64,000 nt of DNA from Treponema sp. UBA6367. Its GTDB lineage: Bacteria > Spirochaetota > Spirochaetia > Treponematales > Treponemataceae. The stretch lies in the NCBI GenBank assembly GCA_002437725.1, contig DJRF01000010.1:104931-168930 (forward strand), in the 5' to 3' direction. Made by a program: the position numbers and the translations under genes. The notes under the pieces are model-generated. The model worked only from the letters and a program-made list of their open reading frames with translations. It was not told where the DNA came from and did not search any database. Below, piece by piece: positions 16,704 to 25,741 of the stretch (position 1 is its first letter; each line of letters begins with the position of its first letter).

Positions 16704-17360
16704 TTATTCTGCTAGTAATTTTTTCTTGCCCCATTCTTGAATTAGGTTTTCTGGATTTTTTGACAAAAGCAATTTTGCCAAAAGTTTAGCTGTTTGCGCA
16801 AAGACTTGAGACAAAATTATTTGCTGGTCTTCTGTAAACTTTCCTAAAACGTAGTCTGCAATATCTTTGCCATCAGGTTTTGAAATTCCAAATCTTAGTC
16901 TCCAGAAATCTGCTGTTCCAAAAACAGCTTTAGTTGAACGAAGTCCGTTGTGACCTCCTAAACCTCCGCTCCATTTTAGGCTTACAGTTCCAAGCGGCAG
17001 TTCAAGCTCATCGTGAACTACTAAAGTTTCTTCTGGCTGTATTTTAAAAAAGCTGGCTATTTCGATTATGCTTTCTCCGCTAAGATTCATGTAAGTTTCA
17101 GGCTTTAAAAAATATAACTTTTGGGGAGCTCCTTCAGGCACTGTTACAGGAGTTCCATCTTTTTTTGCAAGAACCAAAGATTCTGCGCACCATTGTGCAA
17201 ATTGCAAGGTTTCTACAGTAGCATAGTTTCCTTTAAACTTTTTTTGCCAATTTAATTTTTGCGCAAAGAATAATGATTTTTCGAATTCCCACGCTACATT
17301 GTGTCTTGTGTTTTCGTATTCTTTTCCATAATTTCCTAAAAAGGCAACTAACTTTATCAT
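16704..17360 (-). CDS. pth: Peptidyl-tRNA hydrolase
   Basis: The protein is 218 residues from the chosen start and contains the Pth signature: FLGNYGKEYENTRHN with catalytic His20, KPETYMNLSGESI, VVHDELELPLG and GGLGGHNGLRS. It frees tRNA from peptidyl-tRNAs dropped by ribosomes. I chose the Met at 17360 (MIKLVAFLGN) because homologues start there. On the coding strand TATCAT ends 6 nt before it, which fits a leaderless mRNA. A longer frame to 17408 adds 16 residues without family support and would cross into mazG. The gene is divergent from mazG with 46 bp between start codons. Confidence 0.9.
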   Translation of the reverse strand: MIKLVAFLGNYGKEYENTRHNVAWEFEKSLFFAQKLNWQKKFKGNYATVETLQFAQWCAESLVLAKKDGTPVTVPEGAPQKLYFLKPETYMNLSGESIIEIASFFKIQPEETLVVHDELELPLGTVSLKWSGGLGGHNGLRSTKAVFGTADFWRLRFGISKPDGKDIADYVLGKFTEDQQIILSQVFAQTAKLLAKLLLSKNPENLIQEWGKKKLLAE

Positions 17361-17366
17361 TCTTTC

Positions 17367-17399
17367 ATGATAGCAGAAAAAATCGATTTGTGCTATTGT
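17367..17399. promoter_or_regulatory. Overlapping divergent promoters for pth and mazG
   Basis: On the minus strand TATCAT (17367-17372) ends 6 nt before the pth start. On the plus strand TATTGT (17394-17399) ends 7 nt before the mazG start. Both would give leaderless mRNAs. Two polymerases could hardly bind at once, so the genes may compete. The -35 boxes are weak on both sides. Confidence 0.45.
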
Positions 17400-17406
17400 A
17401 CAACAC

Positions 17407-18315
17407 ATGAACGATTCTTTTGAAAAAACAGTAAATGCTTTTGGTCATTTTTTTAAAGTAATAAAAACATTGCGGGCTCCTGGCGGGTGTCCTTGGGACA
17501 GGGAGCAAACGCCTCTGAGTATGCGATGCGATTTAATAGAAGAAACTTTTGAAGCAGTTGATGCTATAACCGCTCAAGATGCAGCGCATTCTAAAGAAGA
17601 ATTAGGAGATGTTCTTCTTAATACGGTAATGATTTCTTACATGAATGAGCAAAATGGCAGTTTTTCAGTTGCTGATATGCTAGAAGAAGTCAGCGAAAAA
17701 CTAATTCGCCGTCATCCTCATGTGTTTCAACAAAGCGAAGGAGCTGTTGAATCAAAAGGAAAGGTTTCATCTTCTCAAGAAGTTTTGAACCAGTGGGAGC
17801 GAATCAAGCAAAATGTGGAAGGACGAAAGTTTTCTTCTGTTTTAGATGAAGTTCCAAACGGTTTTCCTCCGCTTTTAAAAGCTTATAAAATGCAGAAAAA
17901 AGCCGCGAAAAAAGGTTTTGACTGGAAGGATTCTAGTTCTGTTGTAAAAAAAATTAACGAAGAACTTGCAGAAGTTCTTGAAGCGAAAGAATTGCTCGAA
18001 AATATCGAACGTAAAAAATTAAAATCTAAAGATGCGGAAAAAATAGAACCTTTTACAACAAAATCTTCTGAGGAAATAAATAATGCCCAGCTTTGCGTTG
18101 AAGAAGAAGTGGGCGACCTTTTGTTTGCTGTTGTGAACTATGCTAGAAAATTGGGAGTTGACCCAGAAACTGCGCTAAATAGAACAAATAAAAAGTTTTA
18201 TAGGCGTTTTTCTTATGTGGAACAGCAAATGCATAAAAAAGGAATCCCAATGGATGAGGAACATTTTAAAGAGCAAGATGCTTTTTGGGAAGAAGCTAAA
18301 AAACTTGAAGAATAA
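17407..18315 (+). CDS. mazG: MazG nucleoside triphosphate pyrophosphohydrolase
   Basis: The 302-residue protein has two MazG repeats. The first has LRAPGGCPWDREQT, the metal-binding LIEETFEAVDAI and KEELGDVLLN. The second has EEEVGDLLFAVVNYARKLG followed by ALNRTNKKFYRRF. MazG hydrolyses NTPs and dNTPs to monophosphates, cleaning nucleotide pools and in some bacteria lowering ppGpp. It is somewhat longer than E. coli MazG because of a Lys-rich insert between the repeats. There is no Shine-Dalgarno; the start sits 7 nt after a -10-like TATTGT. Confidence 0.9.
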   Translation: MNDSFEKTVNAFGHFFKVIKTLRAPGGCPWDREQTPLSMRCDLIEETFEAVDAITAQDAAHSKEELGDVLLNTVMISYMNEQNGSFSVADMLEEVSEKLIRRHPHVFQQSEGAVESKGKVSSSQEVLNQWERIKQNVEGRKFSSVLDEVPNGFPPLLKAYKMQKKAAKKGFDWKDSSSVVKKINEELAEVLEAKELLENIERKKLKSKDAEKIEPFTTKSSEEINNAQLCVEEEVGDLLFAVVNYARKLGVDPETALNRTNKKFYRRFSYVEQQMHKKGIPMDEEHFKEQDAFWEEAKKLEE

Positions 18316-18377
18316 AACTATAAATTTCTAATTTTATCTATAAAAAACGCCGATTAATAACATAAGGATATTTTTCG

Positions 18378-20387
18378 GTGAAATCTAGAACAAAAGCTGC
18401 TGTTAGTTTGTTGATAGCGACTATATTTTTTGCAGGAATTTTTGCGGCATCTTCGTTTGGTCTTTTTTCTAATGTTGAAAACAAAATTTACGAACCTGCC
18501 CGATTAAGTGCTATTCAAAAGAAGCTTGATGCAATTGCAGGCTGCAGCAATGAATATATTTCTAATCTTCTCTGTGAGTTTGGTGCAAAAAACGGCGGAT
18601 TTATGGCAAATCCTGCTTTGCCGTCTTTTTTTCTGCGAGAACCTTCCGATTTTGTTTTAAAAGATTTTCAATTTTTAAAAGCAAACGTTCCTTCTCTAGA
18701 AGGTATCCGTGTGGTGGACAAAGACGGAAAGCGAGTTTATTTTAGTTCTTTTAAAAATGATTATAAAATTGAAGGCAGATACAGGATTTATTCTGATTAC
18801 AATAGTTTAAAAACCAGGACTTTTAGAGATGAGCTTGATTTTTCATTGGTAAATGGATTTGGAAAAAATCGTATTAACAATGAATGTACAATTGTTTTTG
18901 ACGGAAATGATGAACGCCTTGTTTTTTCATATCCTTTTTTTGAGAAAGAAAACGAGGCTGTTGTAATTTTTTATGTAAATGCCTTTGAATTTACATCTGA
19001 ACTGTACAAAAAAAATCTTATTTCAATAAACGAAAAATTAACCTTGATTTCCTCCGAGGATGGAACTGTAGGAGGCTTTGTTTTCGGCATGCCTTCTGTA
19101 GGTCAAAGTGTTGTCGCTCCTGAAATTTTAAAACAATGGCAGGCTAAAGATTTTTCTAAAGTTAAAGAAATTGTTGTTTCGCAAAGTGTCGCGCAGTCTT
19201 TTGGAATAACTGTTCGGGCAAAAACAGAAAAAGAAGAAAAAAACTCAATCAAAGAGCCCAAAAATTACGTTTCTTTTAGTCTGATAACAAGCAAAACAGG
19301 TCAATTTGCAAAAATCAGCGGACTTTATTCAAGCGACATATTGATAATGCCTTTGTATATTAAAATTGTTCTGCTAATATGCGCATTTATAACTGCATGC
19401 CTTGTAATTTTAATTGCTTTTAGCCTGAAAAAGGATGACGATGTTGTAATTTTTAATAAAATAAAGAAAATTCAGCTTTCTTTGCTAAATAACTACTTTG
19501 AAAAAGATTATGACAGAAAAAAGATAGTAGCTCTAATCGAAGAGCAAAAAGATTTTCTTTCTGCAGAAATTAAAAAAAGCCTTGGAAAACGCGGCCGCAA
19601 ACTGGGAAAACAGCTTGACTTTCTGCTTGGGCAAAGCTGGGAAGATATTCTAAGAATTTTTAAAGGAGATAAGATGCCGTCTCTGTCTTCTGCTGATATG
19701 AATGAATTGCGCTGTATGTTTGAAGAAATAGTTTCATCTGCAATAATAAAAACAGATTCTGTTTCTAATCAGGCTAATAGTCATATTGAAAAAAATTTGG
19801 AACCGAACTTAAAAAATTCTGAAAATATCGAAGAATTAGAAAATTTAGAAGTGGTTGAAGAGCTTGATAAGACAAATGACATAAAAAAAGGAAAAGAACA
19901 AATTAATGATATGGAAGAAGTTGGACGTAGTAAAAAAATAAAGGAAAATAAGCCTTTTTCAAATGAAGATGAAATAGCTTCCTATCATTATGAAAATATT
20001 CATAGTTTTGAGGGAACTGAACCTCTTGTCATTGGGGGCAGTGCAAATTCTTTTGCAAGTGAAAACTCTAGCAATACTATTGGAGATGATTTTTTTGTTT
20101 CAAAACCGTCCGATTTTTTTAAGGACGAAAATTATATAGAAAAGGATGATGATTTGGTAAAGCCTGTAAATCAAAATGAAGAAATATTTGAGCTTGAACC
20201 GCTTCCAAATCAGGAGGAATTTATGTTTACACCTTTTGCAGCGAATGACAATGTAATTTCGGAATTAGTTCCAGATGCTATTGTGCTTGGCGAAGATGGA
20301 GTTTTTCACATTTCGGAAAATATTCAGCCTAGCAATATTCCATTGGATGAAGAATTTAAAAAACTTGTTGCATCTGTTATAAAGTAA
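18378..20387 (+). CDS. Two-helix membrane protein with extracytoplasmic sensor-like domain and acidic tail
   Basis: This 669-residue protein starts with a membrane helix (about residues 7-27). It then has an extracytoplasmic domain of about 290 residues with a Cache-like look (VRVVDKDGKRVYFSSF, DDERLVFSYPFF), and a second membrane helix near 322-348. A cytoplasmic helical segment of about 100 residues and a long Glu/Asp/Asn-rich tail of low complexity follow. No kinase, GGDEF, HAMP or MCP domain is visible, so its output is unknown. GTG is the start, with AAGGA 9 nt upstream. I do not recognise the family; a treponemal envelope-sensing or scaffold protein is an inference from layout. Confidence 0.75.
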   Translation: MKSRTKAAVSLLIATIFFAGIFAASSFGLFSNVENKIYEPARLSAIQKKLDAIAGCSNEYISNLLCEFGAKNGGFMANPALPSFFLREPSDFVLKDFQFLKANVPSLEGIRVVDKDGKRVYFSSFKNDYKIEGRYRIYSDYNSLKTRTFRDELDFSLVNGFGKNRINNECTIVFDGNDERLVFSYPFFEKENEAVVIFYVNAFEFTSELYKKNLISINEKLTLISSEDGTVGGFVFGMPSVGQSVVAPEILKQWQAKDFSKVKEIVVSQSVAQSFGITVRAKTEKEEKNSIKEPKNYVSFSLITSKTGQFAKISGLYSSDILIMPLYIKIVLLICAFITACLVILIAFSLKKDDDVVIFNKIKKIQLSLLNNYFEKDYDRKKIVALIEEQKDFLSAEIKKSLGKRGRKLGKQLDFLLGQSWEDILRIFKGDKMPSLSSADMNELRCMFEEIVSSAIIKTDSVSNQANSHIEKNLEPNLKNSENIEELENLEVVEELDKTNDIKKGKEQINDMEEVGRSKKIKENKPFSNEDEIASYHYENIHSFEGTEPLVIGGSANSFASENSSNTIGDDFFVSKPSDFFKDENYIEKDDDLVKPVNQNEEIFELEPLPNQEEFMFTPFAANDNVISELVPDAIVLGEDGVFHISENIQPSNIPLDEEFKKLVASVIK

Positions 20388-20396
20388 AATAAAAAA

Positions 20397-21929
20397 TTAT
20401 TCCATCATGCAGGTTTTCATTAAGGTTGTAAAGAGATAGATTTTTTTATATAACGAAATTCCTGCTTCTTTTAAAGGTGTTTCTGAATAATGCTCAAGAG
20501 CTTTCCAGTTTGAAACAATTGTAGGCTTTGGTTTTGAAATATCTTCTATAAGAGTGCGAATGGTTTTTCCTATAGTAATAATATCTTTTAAGCTTTCTGT
20601 GATTAAACTGTAAGCAGAATCGTTTGCATCTTGAATTACGCGGTTTAAAATGTTCTTTGCGCTGTTGTCGCGATCTGCTTTTGTTAAAAGCGTTTTTATT
20701 TTCATTCCAACTGAAGAATCTTCGCTCAACTCTTCGTCAAAACTAAAAATTTTGTCGGAACAGGCTATCAGGCTATTGTATCCATCTGAAAACGGCGCGC
20801 ACAAAGATTGAGATTCCCATTGGCCGCGAACAATTACAATATCGTAGTATTCTCGCATATCTTTTTTTACAATTTCGATTAAGAAAGATTTTAAATAGTC
20901 AAGAGCCTCTGTGTATTGATATATTTTTAATCCCTTTCTTTTAAAAACGGAACTCATAGCTTCTGTGTAATTTTTTATAGGAATTAGTTCTGAATTTCCA
21001 AAAAGTTGAGCAGCTATATCTTTAGTTTTTGTATCCTTTTCTTTTTCTGTAAGGACTCTAAGACATTCATTTACTTCTTTTTTTATCTGATCTATGTGAG
21101 GTTCAACAATATTTTTTGATGGCGACTGAATTTCCACAGCTTCGTTAGGATTCGCTACTATCAGTTTTATCATCATTTCAAAACAATGCGAATGTTGAAT
21201 TGTTTGCAGTTTTACCATTATTTTTTTCCACAAGACGAGTGGAACTGGTTCTACGCCCTTGTACGCTTTTAAAATTTTAAAAAGCTCTGTCCAATCGCTA
21301 TCAAAAGGAATTGCCCAGGCTATAGAAATAAAATCTTTTAAATCGTCAGCAATGTATTCGGCATTAATTTTTTCAAAGTGCGGAACTGAATTGAACGAAT
21401 TTTCGCGTAAAGTTTTGTCAAATTTCTTTAGAAAAAAGTAGTAATCGAAAGTGCAAAATTCCTTTAAGGCAAGAAGCTGCCTGTACATTGTGTCTATTTT
21501 TGAAATTTGTTCCAAAGTAAAGTAGTCAGAGTAAGCAGAAATTCTTTTTTCTGCTTCTTTTTTTAAGTTTTCGAGAGGGATTTTTTTAGAGAGCTCTGTA
21601 ATCTTTTGAACTGTAAGCGATTCTTCTAGCTGTCTTATTTGTTCAGAAGATGAAAAATCAATTAAGAGTTTTTTAAATATATTTGGATTTTGAACAGAGT
21701 TGAACATCGCTTGCGCAGGATAAATGGCTTTGTATATTTCGTAAAAAAGCTTTGCAAGCGTAGGTTGACATTCGTTTCCTGAATACTTATAAAACTTGTT
21801 GAATTTTGATTTTGAAAGTTTTTTTGCAATTGCTTTGAGTTGCCTTTTTTTTTCAGCTTCGGCATCATTAGAGCCAAATATTTGTGAAAGCAAATTTGAA
21901 AAAAAATTACCTGAAGATTTTGTTGACAT
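20397..21929 (-). CDS. Large treponemal hypothetical protein
   Basis: The 510-residue protein is soluble-looking and highly helical, with no signal peptide or membrane helix and no motif I recognise. It begins with a short Ser-rich segment and a basic stretch (AEKKRQLKAIAKKLSKSKF), then alternates Phe/Tyr-rich helices. Size, helical make-up and absence of motifs resemble the protein at 9322, and they may be distant relatives. It converges with the 18378 gene, 9 nt apart, with no hairpin between them. Confidence 0.75.
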   Translation of the reverse strand: MSTKSSGNFFSNLLSQIFGSNDAEAEKKRQLKAIAKKLSKSKFNKFYKYSGNECQPTLAKLFYEIYKAIYPAQAMFNSVQNPNIFKKLLIDFSSSEQIRQLEESLTVQKITELSKKIPLENLKKEAEKRISAYSDYFTLEQISKIDTMYRQLLALKEFCTFDYYFFLKKFDKTLRENSFNSVPHFEKINAEYIADDLKDFISIAWAIPFDSDWTELFKILKAYKGVEPVPLVLWKKIMVKLQTIQHSHCFEMMIKLIVANPNEAVEIQSPSKNIVEPHIDQIKKEVNECLRVLTEKEKDTKTKDIAAQLFGNSELIPIKNYTEAMSSVFKRKGLKIYQYTEALDYLKSFLIEIVKKDMREYYDIVIVRGQWESQSLCAPFSDGYNSLIACSDKIFSFDEELSEDSSVGMKIKTLLTKADRDNSAKNILNRVIQDANDSAYSLITESLKDIITIGKTIRTLIEDISKPKPTIVSNWKALEHYSETPLKEAGISLYKKIYLFTTLMKTCMME

Positions 21930-22055
21930 ATTTAAATAATGAAATAAAACTTAAACTGTGTCAAGATTTTTAGTGCAATCTGGCGCAGCCACTTGCAAAA
22001 ATGGCGTTATTTTTAAACTCAAATCTTTGCTAAAAAAGGGCATATTAAAATTATA

Positions 22056-22083
22056 TTGAAAAATCAGAAGGATGATATATAAT
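22056..22083 (+). promoter_or_regulatory. Promoter of the SH3-M48-cyclase operon
   Basis: TTGAAA (22056-22061), a 16-bp spacer and a perfect TATAAT (22078-22083) lie just before the ATG at 22091, leaving 7 nt between -10 box and start. An AAGGA-like stretch further up is too far from the ATG to serve as a ribosome site. Confidence 0.65.
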
Positions 22084-22090
22084 TTTTGTT

Positions 22091-22561
22091 ATGAAACTAT
22101 CTTATAGAAAATTATTTCTAGTTTTTTTTATTTTTCTGACTAGTTCATTTGCGTTTTGCGCAGAAAAAAAATTGTATGTAGCAGTTGAATGTGTCCCTGT
22201 AAAACAAAAGGCTTCTATTTATTCAAAAAATATTTCTAACCTTAATTACGGAACAAAAGTTTTAGTATTGCAAACAAAAGGAGACTGGATAAAGGTTTCG
22301 CTTGAAAATGAACCTGATTTTTCCGGCTGGATAATAAAATCAGCTTTAACAAGAAAAAAAATTGTTGATGGTGTAAATCATCTCGATACCGACACAAAAG
22401 AGCTTGCCCTTGCTGGAAAAGGTTTTTCAGCCTCGCTTGAAAAGGCTTACTTAAAAGAGCATGCGCTAAATTTTAAAAACATTGATTTAATTGAATCTTA
22501 TTCAGTAACAGATGCGCAGTTAAAAGAATTTGTAAAGGAAGGTCAGCTTTATGAAGAGTAA
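22091..22561 (+). CDS. Exported SH3-domain protein
   Basis: The 156-residue protein has a cleavable signal peptide (hydrophobic to about residue 20, then FAFCAEKK). A bacterial SH3 domain follows at about 27-90, with CVPVKQKASIYSKNI, NYGTKVLVLQTKGDWIKV and GWIIKSALT. Such domains usually bind cell wall or protein partners in the periplasm. A Cys near the cleavage site (AFC) leaves open that it is a lipoprotein. Its end overlaps the M48 gene by 11 nt, so they are translated together and may act together. Confidence 0.82.
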   Translation: MKLSYRKLFLVFFIFLTSSFAFCAEKKLYVAVECVPVKQKASIYSKNISNLNYGTKVLVLQTKGDWIKVSLENEPDFSGWIIKSALTRKKIVDGVNHLDTDTKELALAGKGFSASLEKAYLKEHALNFKNIDLIESYSVTDAQLKEFVKEGQLYEE

Positions 22562-23480
22562 AAAAATTCTTTTAGTTTTATCAGTTTTGCTTGCGTCTGC
22601 CATTTTTTCTTCTTGTGTAACTTTTTCAGAAATTGTTTCTGTTGCAACAACTGTTGCCGCCTCGCAAGGTTTTATTGATTATCGCAGCGCTTCCGCCATA
22701 AACTCTACAGCTTCATCCTTTGAAAAAGCTGTTCAGCAGTTTACTCCAGAAATGTCGTATTATTTAGGAAGAACAGTTGCTTCTACAATTCTCTCATCTT
22801 ATCAAGTGTTGGATGCTCCTGAAATGACACAGTATTTGAACGAGATTTGTGCAGCTCTCGCAATGACTTCTCCTGTGCCATACTTGTACAAAGGTTATTG
22901 GGTTGCAATTTTGGATTCTGATGAAATAAATGCAATGGCTACTCCAGGCGGCCATATATTTATTTCAAAAGCGCTTGTAAAAAGCGTCGATTCTGAAGAT
23001 GCTTTAGCTTCTGTAATTGCTCACGAACTTTCACACATTCAGTTAAACCATAGCATAAAGGCAATAAAAGCAAGCCGTGGAGCAGATGTTGCTTTTAATG
23101 CATTAAATACGGCGATAACTATTTCTACTTCAGAGGTTGTTTCCGATGAATCTTTAAATTCATTTAATACAATGACAGATAGTATTTCTGATGTAATTAT
23201 GAGCGAAGGTTTTTCAAAGCCGCAAGAATTTGAGGCGGACAAAAATGCGTTGGTTTTAATGAACAACGCAGGCTACGAACCTGATGCTATGCTAGATATG
23301 CTTACTTTAATAGAAGAAAACCATTCAAAAGGCGGATGGAACAAAACGCATCCTTCGCCAGAAGAACGTATTGAATCTGTAAAAAAGGAACTCAAAAAAA
23401 TTGATTTTAAGGGAAGTTCATTTGAAGTCCGCCTTAATCGATTTAATTCTAAAAAGCAAAATTTTTTGAATGGAATCTAG
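22551..23480 (+). CDS. M48-family zinc metalloprotease, lipoprotein
   Basis: This 309-residue protein has a lipoprotein signal peptide with lipobox FSSC and Cys22. Its M48 catalytic domain has HELSH at 148-152 and the third zinc ligand in EFEAD at 216-220. It resembles LoiP/BepA-type periplasmic proteases that check outer-membrane proteins, but lacks the TPR domain of BepA. GGAAGG 8 nt before the ATG gives a good ribosome site inside the SH3 gene. The middle gene of a three-gene operon, it stops 3 nt before the cyclase gene. Confidence 0.88.
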   Translation: MKSKKILLVLSVLLASAIFSSCVTFSEIVSVATTVAASQGFIDYRSASAINSTASSFEKAVQQFTPEMSYYLGRTVASTILSSYQVLDAPEMTQYLNEICAALAMTSPVPYLYKGYWVAILDSDEINAMATPGGHIFISKALVKSVDSEDALASVIAHELSHIQLNHSIKAIKASRGADVAFNALNTAITISTSEVVSDESLNSFNTMTDSISDVIMSEGFSKPQEFEADKNALVLMNNAGYEPDAMLDMLTLIEENHSKGGWNKTHPSPEERIESVKKELKKIDFKGSSFEVRLNRFNSKKQNFLNGI

Positions 23481-23483
23481 CTG

Positions 23484-25643
23484 ATGAAAAAAAATCCTTT
23501 TAATAAAAATGGATTAATGTTTCGCTCTTTTATTTTGATTGCAGTTTGCTTTGCCGTTTCTGTTGCAATGTATTTTTTGGATGCTTTTTCGTATTTTGAA
23601 AACAAAACCTACGACATTAGAATGAGAGCTGCTTCAAAATACGTTCATGCTTCTGACGATATAGTTTTTATAGGAGTTGATCAAAAAAGCCTTGATTGGG
23701 CAAAAGAAAACCGCTCTTGGAATTGGCCGTGGCCGCGCGAAGCTTATGCGCAAATAGTAGATTTTATTTCTGCAGGAAACCCAAAATCAATTGCTTTCGA
23801 TATTTTGTTTACAGAGCCTTCCGTTTACGGGGCAAAAGATGATTTTATTTTTGGCAAGGCAGAAGAAGAATGTAAAAAAGTTATACAAACCGTTTTTATT
23901 TCTGAAAACAATGGAAAATCGCAAGTTCTTTTTCCAATTTTAGAAATAAAAGAAAATGCGGCAATAATTGCAAATATAACAAGTTTAATGGACAGCGATG
24001 ATATAATTAGACGTACAAGGATTGGCTTTGAACACGAAAATAATTTTTATCCTTCGCTGGGATTTGCGCCCTTGTATCTTGAAAATAAAGAGCCTGATTT
24101 TAAAGATATTCCTGTTCAAAAGGACGGTTCTGTTTTATTAAGGTATGCAAGTTCTGCAAATGACTACCTTCCTTATTCTGCAATGGAAATTTTAAAATCC
24201 TATGATGACTGGAAATCTGGAAAAATTGGAACTTTTGTGCCAGAAGATTTTGAAGATTTTTATGTTTTTCTTGCACTATATGCTCCAGGTCTTTTTGATA
24301 TTTGCTCTACACCGGTTTCTCAAGTTTATCCAGGTGTTGGTGTTCATATAACTGCTTTAGACAACTACTTAAACAATTCTTTTGTAAGAAAATTGCCAGA
24401 TTTTATTAATGTTTTATGGATTTTTTTGTTTTGCACAATTGGAGTTATGGCTTGTTTCTTTGCAGAAAAGTCTAGCTCAATTTTAAAAAGTATTTTAAAA
24501 CTTGCTTTTTTAATTGCATTTGCCGTTTTCCTTTCTGTGGGCATTCCTTTTGTTCTTTTTATATATGGATTTTGGATTTCTTTAGTTGTGCCGCTTTTTG
24601 CTTTTGTTATTTCAATTATTTCTTCAATGGGAATAAGTTTCTTTATAGAAGAAAAACAGAAAAGGTTTATAAAGACAGCGTTTAGTCAGTGTCTTTCCAA
24701 AGATGTTGTAAATCAGATTGTGAATGATCCAAGTTCTTTTACGCTTGGCGGAAAAAAATATTTTATGACGGCGATTTTTTCTGATATCAAAAACTTTTCT
24801 ACTTTAAGCGAAATGCTTACTGCAGTAGAACTTGGAGAGCTTTTAAATTTTTATCTTACGCAAATGTCGGAAATAATAATTGCCGAGCATGGAACAATTG
24901 ACAAATACGAAGGGGATTCCATTGTAGCGATGTTTGGAGCTCCTGTAGAAATGAGCGACCATGCATCTAGGGCTTGTAGAGCTGCTATAAAAATGAAAGC
25001 AGCCGAATCAAAAATGAACAAAAAGATTAAAGAGCTTGCAAAGTCAGACCGTCCTTCAGAAATTAACAAGGATTTGTTCAATGCATTTAAAAAAATGGCG
25101 CAGTCTGAACTTTTTTTCTTTACGCGCATAGGCATAAACAGCGGTGAAATGACGGCAGGATATTTTGGTTCAAAAAATAAAAAAAATTACACCATGATGG
25201 GAAATAATGTAAATCTTGCTTCTAGGCTAGAAGGGGCAAATAAGCAGTACCGTACAGGCGGAATTTTAATGAGCGGACAAACGGTCGCCTTGCTAGGAAA
25301 AGAATTTGTTTTTCGGAGTCTGGATAAAGTTCGGGTTGTCAATATAAATACTCCTGTTGATTTATATGAGTTGCTTGAAGAAAAAGAAAATGCTTCTGAT
25401 TTCTTGCTTTTTTACGTTGAACAATGGGAACTTGCCATGAGGCATTTTAAAAATGCAGATTACAAAGACTGTAAAGCAATTTTAGAAAGTCTTATAGAAA
25501 AAGACTCTAGCGACAAAACCGCATTTTATTATCTTAATTTGCTAAAAAATTATTTCTTAAATGGAAAATATCCAACCCTCTATGATTCTGAAGGTGTGAT
25601 TTATGATGAAAAAGATGGTGTTTTTACTCTTCTTCAAAAGTAG
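23484..25643 (+). CDS. CHASE2-domain class III adenylate cyclase
   Basis: The 719-residue protein has one N-terminal membrane helix, an extracytoplasmic CHASE2 domain (about 35-300, with FENKTYDIRMR and WPWPREAYA), three membrane helices (about 309-388) and a class III cyclase domain. The two metal-binding Asp residues are present at D434 (IFSDIKNFS) and D478 (KYEGDSIVAMFG). Lys474 and the NNVNLASRLE motif suit ATP. It should make cAMP in response to an envelope signal. An insert of about 30 residues lies inside the catalytic domain before RIGINSGEM. The place behind an envelope SH3 protein and a protease suggests sensing of wall or outer-membrane state. Confidence 0.87.
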   Translation: MKKNPFNKNGLMFRSFILIAVCFAVSVAMYFLDAFSYFENKTYDIRMRAASKYVHASDDIVFIGVDQKSLDWAKENRSWNWPWPREAYAQIVDFISAGNPKSIAFDILFTEPSVYGAKDDFIFGKAEEECKKVIQTVFISENNGKSQVLFPILEIKENAAIIANITSLMDSDDIIRRTRIGFEHENNFYPSLGFAPLYLENKEPDFKDIPVQKDGSVLLRYASSANDYLPYSAMEILKSYDDWKSGKIGTFVPEDFEDFYVFLALYAPGLFDICSTPVSQVYPGVGVHITALDNYLNNSFVRKLPDFINVLWIFLFCTIGVMACFFAEKSSSILKSILKLAFLIAFAVFLSVGIPFVLFIYGFWISLVVPLFAFVISIISSMGISFFIEEKQKRFIKTAFSQCLSKDVVNQIVNDPSSFTLGGKKYFMTAIFSDIKNFSTLSEMLTAVELGELLNFYLTQMSEIIIAEHGTIDKYEGDSIVAMFGAPVEMSDHASRACRAAIKMKAAESKMNKKIKELAKSDRPSEINKDLFNAFKKMAQSELFFFTRIGINSGEMTAGYFGSKNKKNYTMMGNNVNLASRLEGANKQYRTGGILMSGQTVALLGKEFVFRSLDKVRVVNINTPVDLYELLEEKENASDFLLFYVEQWELAMRHFKNADYKDCKAILESLIEKDSSDKTAFYYLNLLKNYFLNGKYPTLYDSEGVIYDEKDGVFTLLQK

Positions 25644-25679
25644 AAAGTTATAAAAGTAGAAAAAAAACGTATTTTTTAT

Positions 25680-25736
25680 TATAATATAATTATCATAACT
25701 ATGGCTAAATAATTCACCATTTTAAGTTTTTTGGAG
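25680..25736 (+). promoter_or_regulatory. -10 box and Shine-Dalgarno of the barrel protein gene
   Basis: TATAAT at 25680-25685 is followed by a leader of about 50 nt that ends in GGAG, 5-7 nt before the ATG at 25742. Unlike its neighbours this gene has a conventional leader and ribosome site. No convincing -35 is seen. Confidence 0.45.
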
Positions 25737-25741
25737 TTAAT

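Noticed and set aside
17361..17408. N-terminal extension of peptidyl-tRNA hydrolase
   Set aside because: The extra 16 residues are absent from the family and would overlap mazG and its promoter. The fold begins at 17360.
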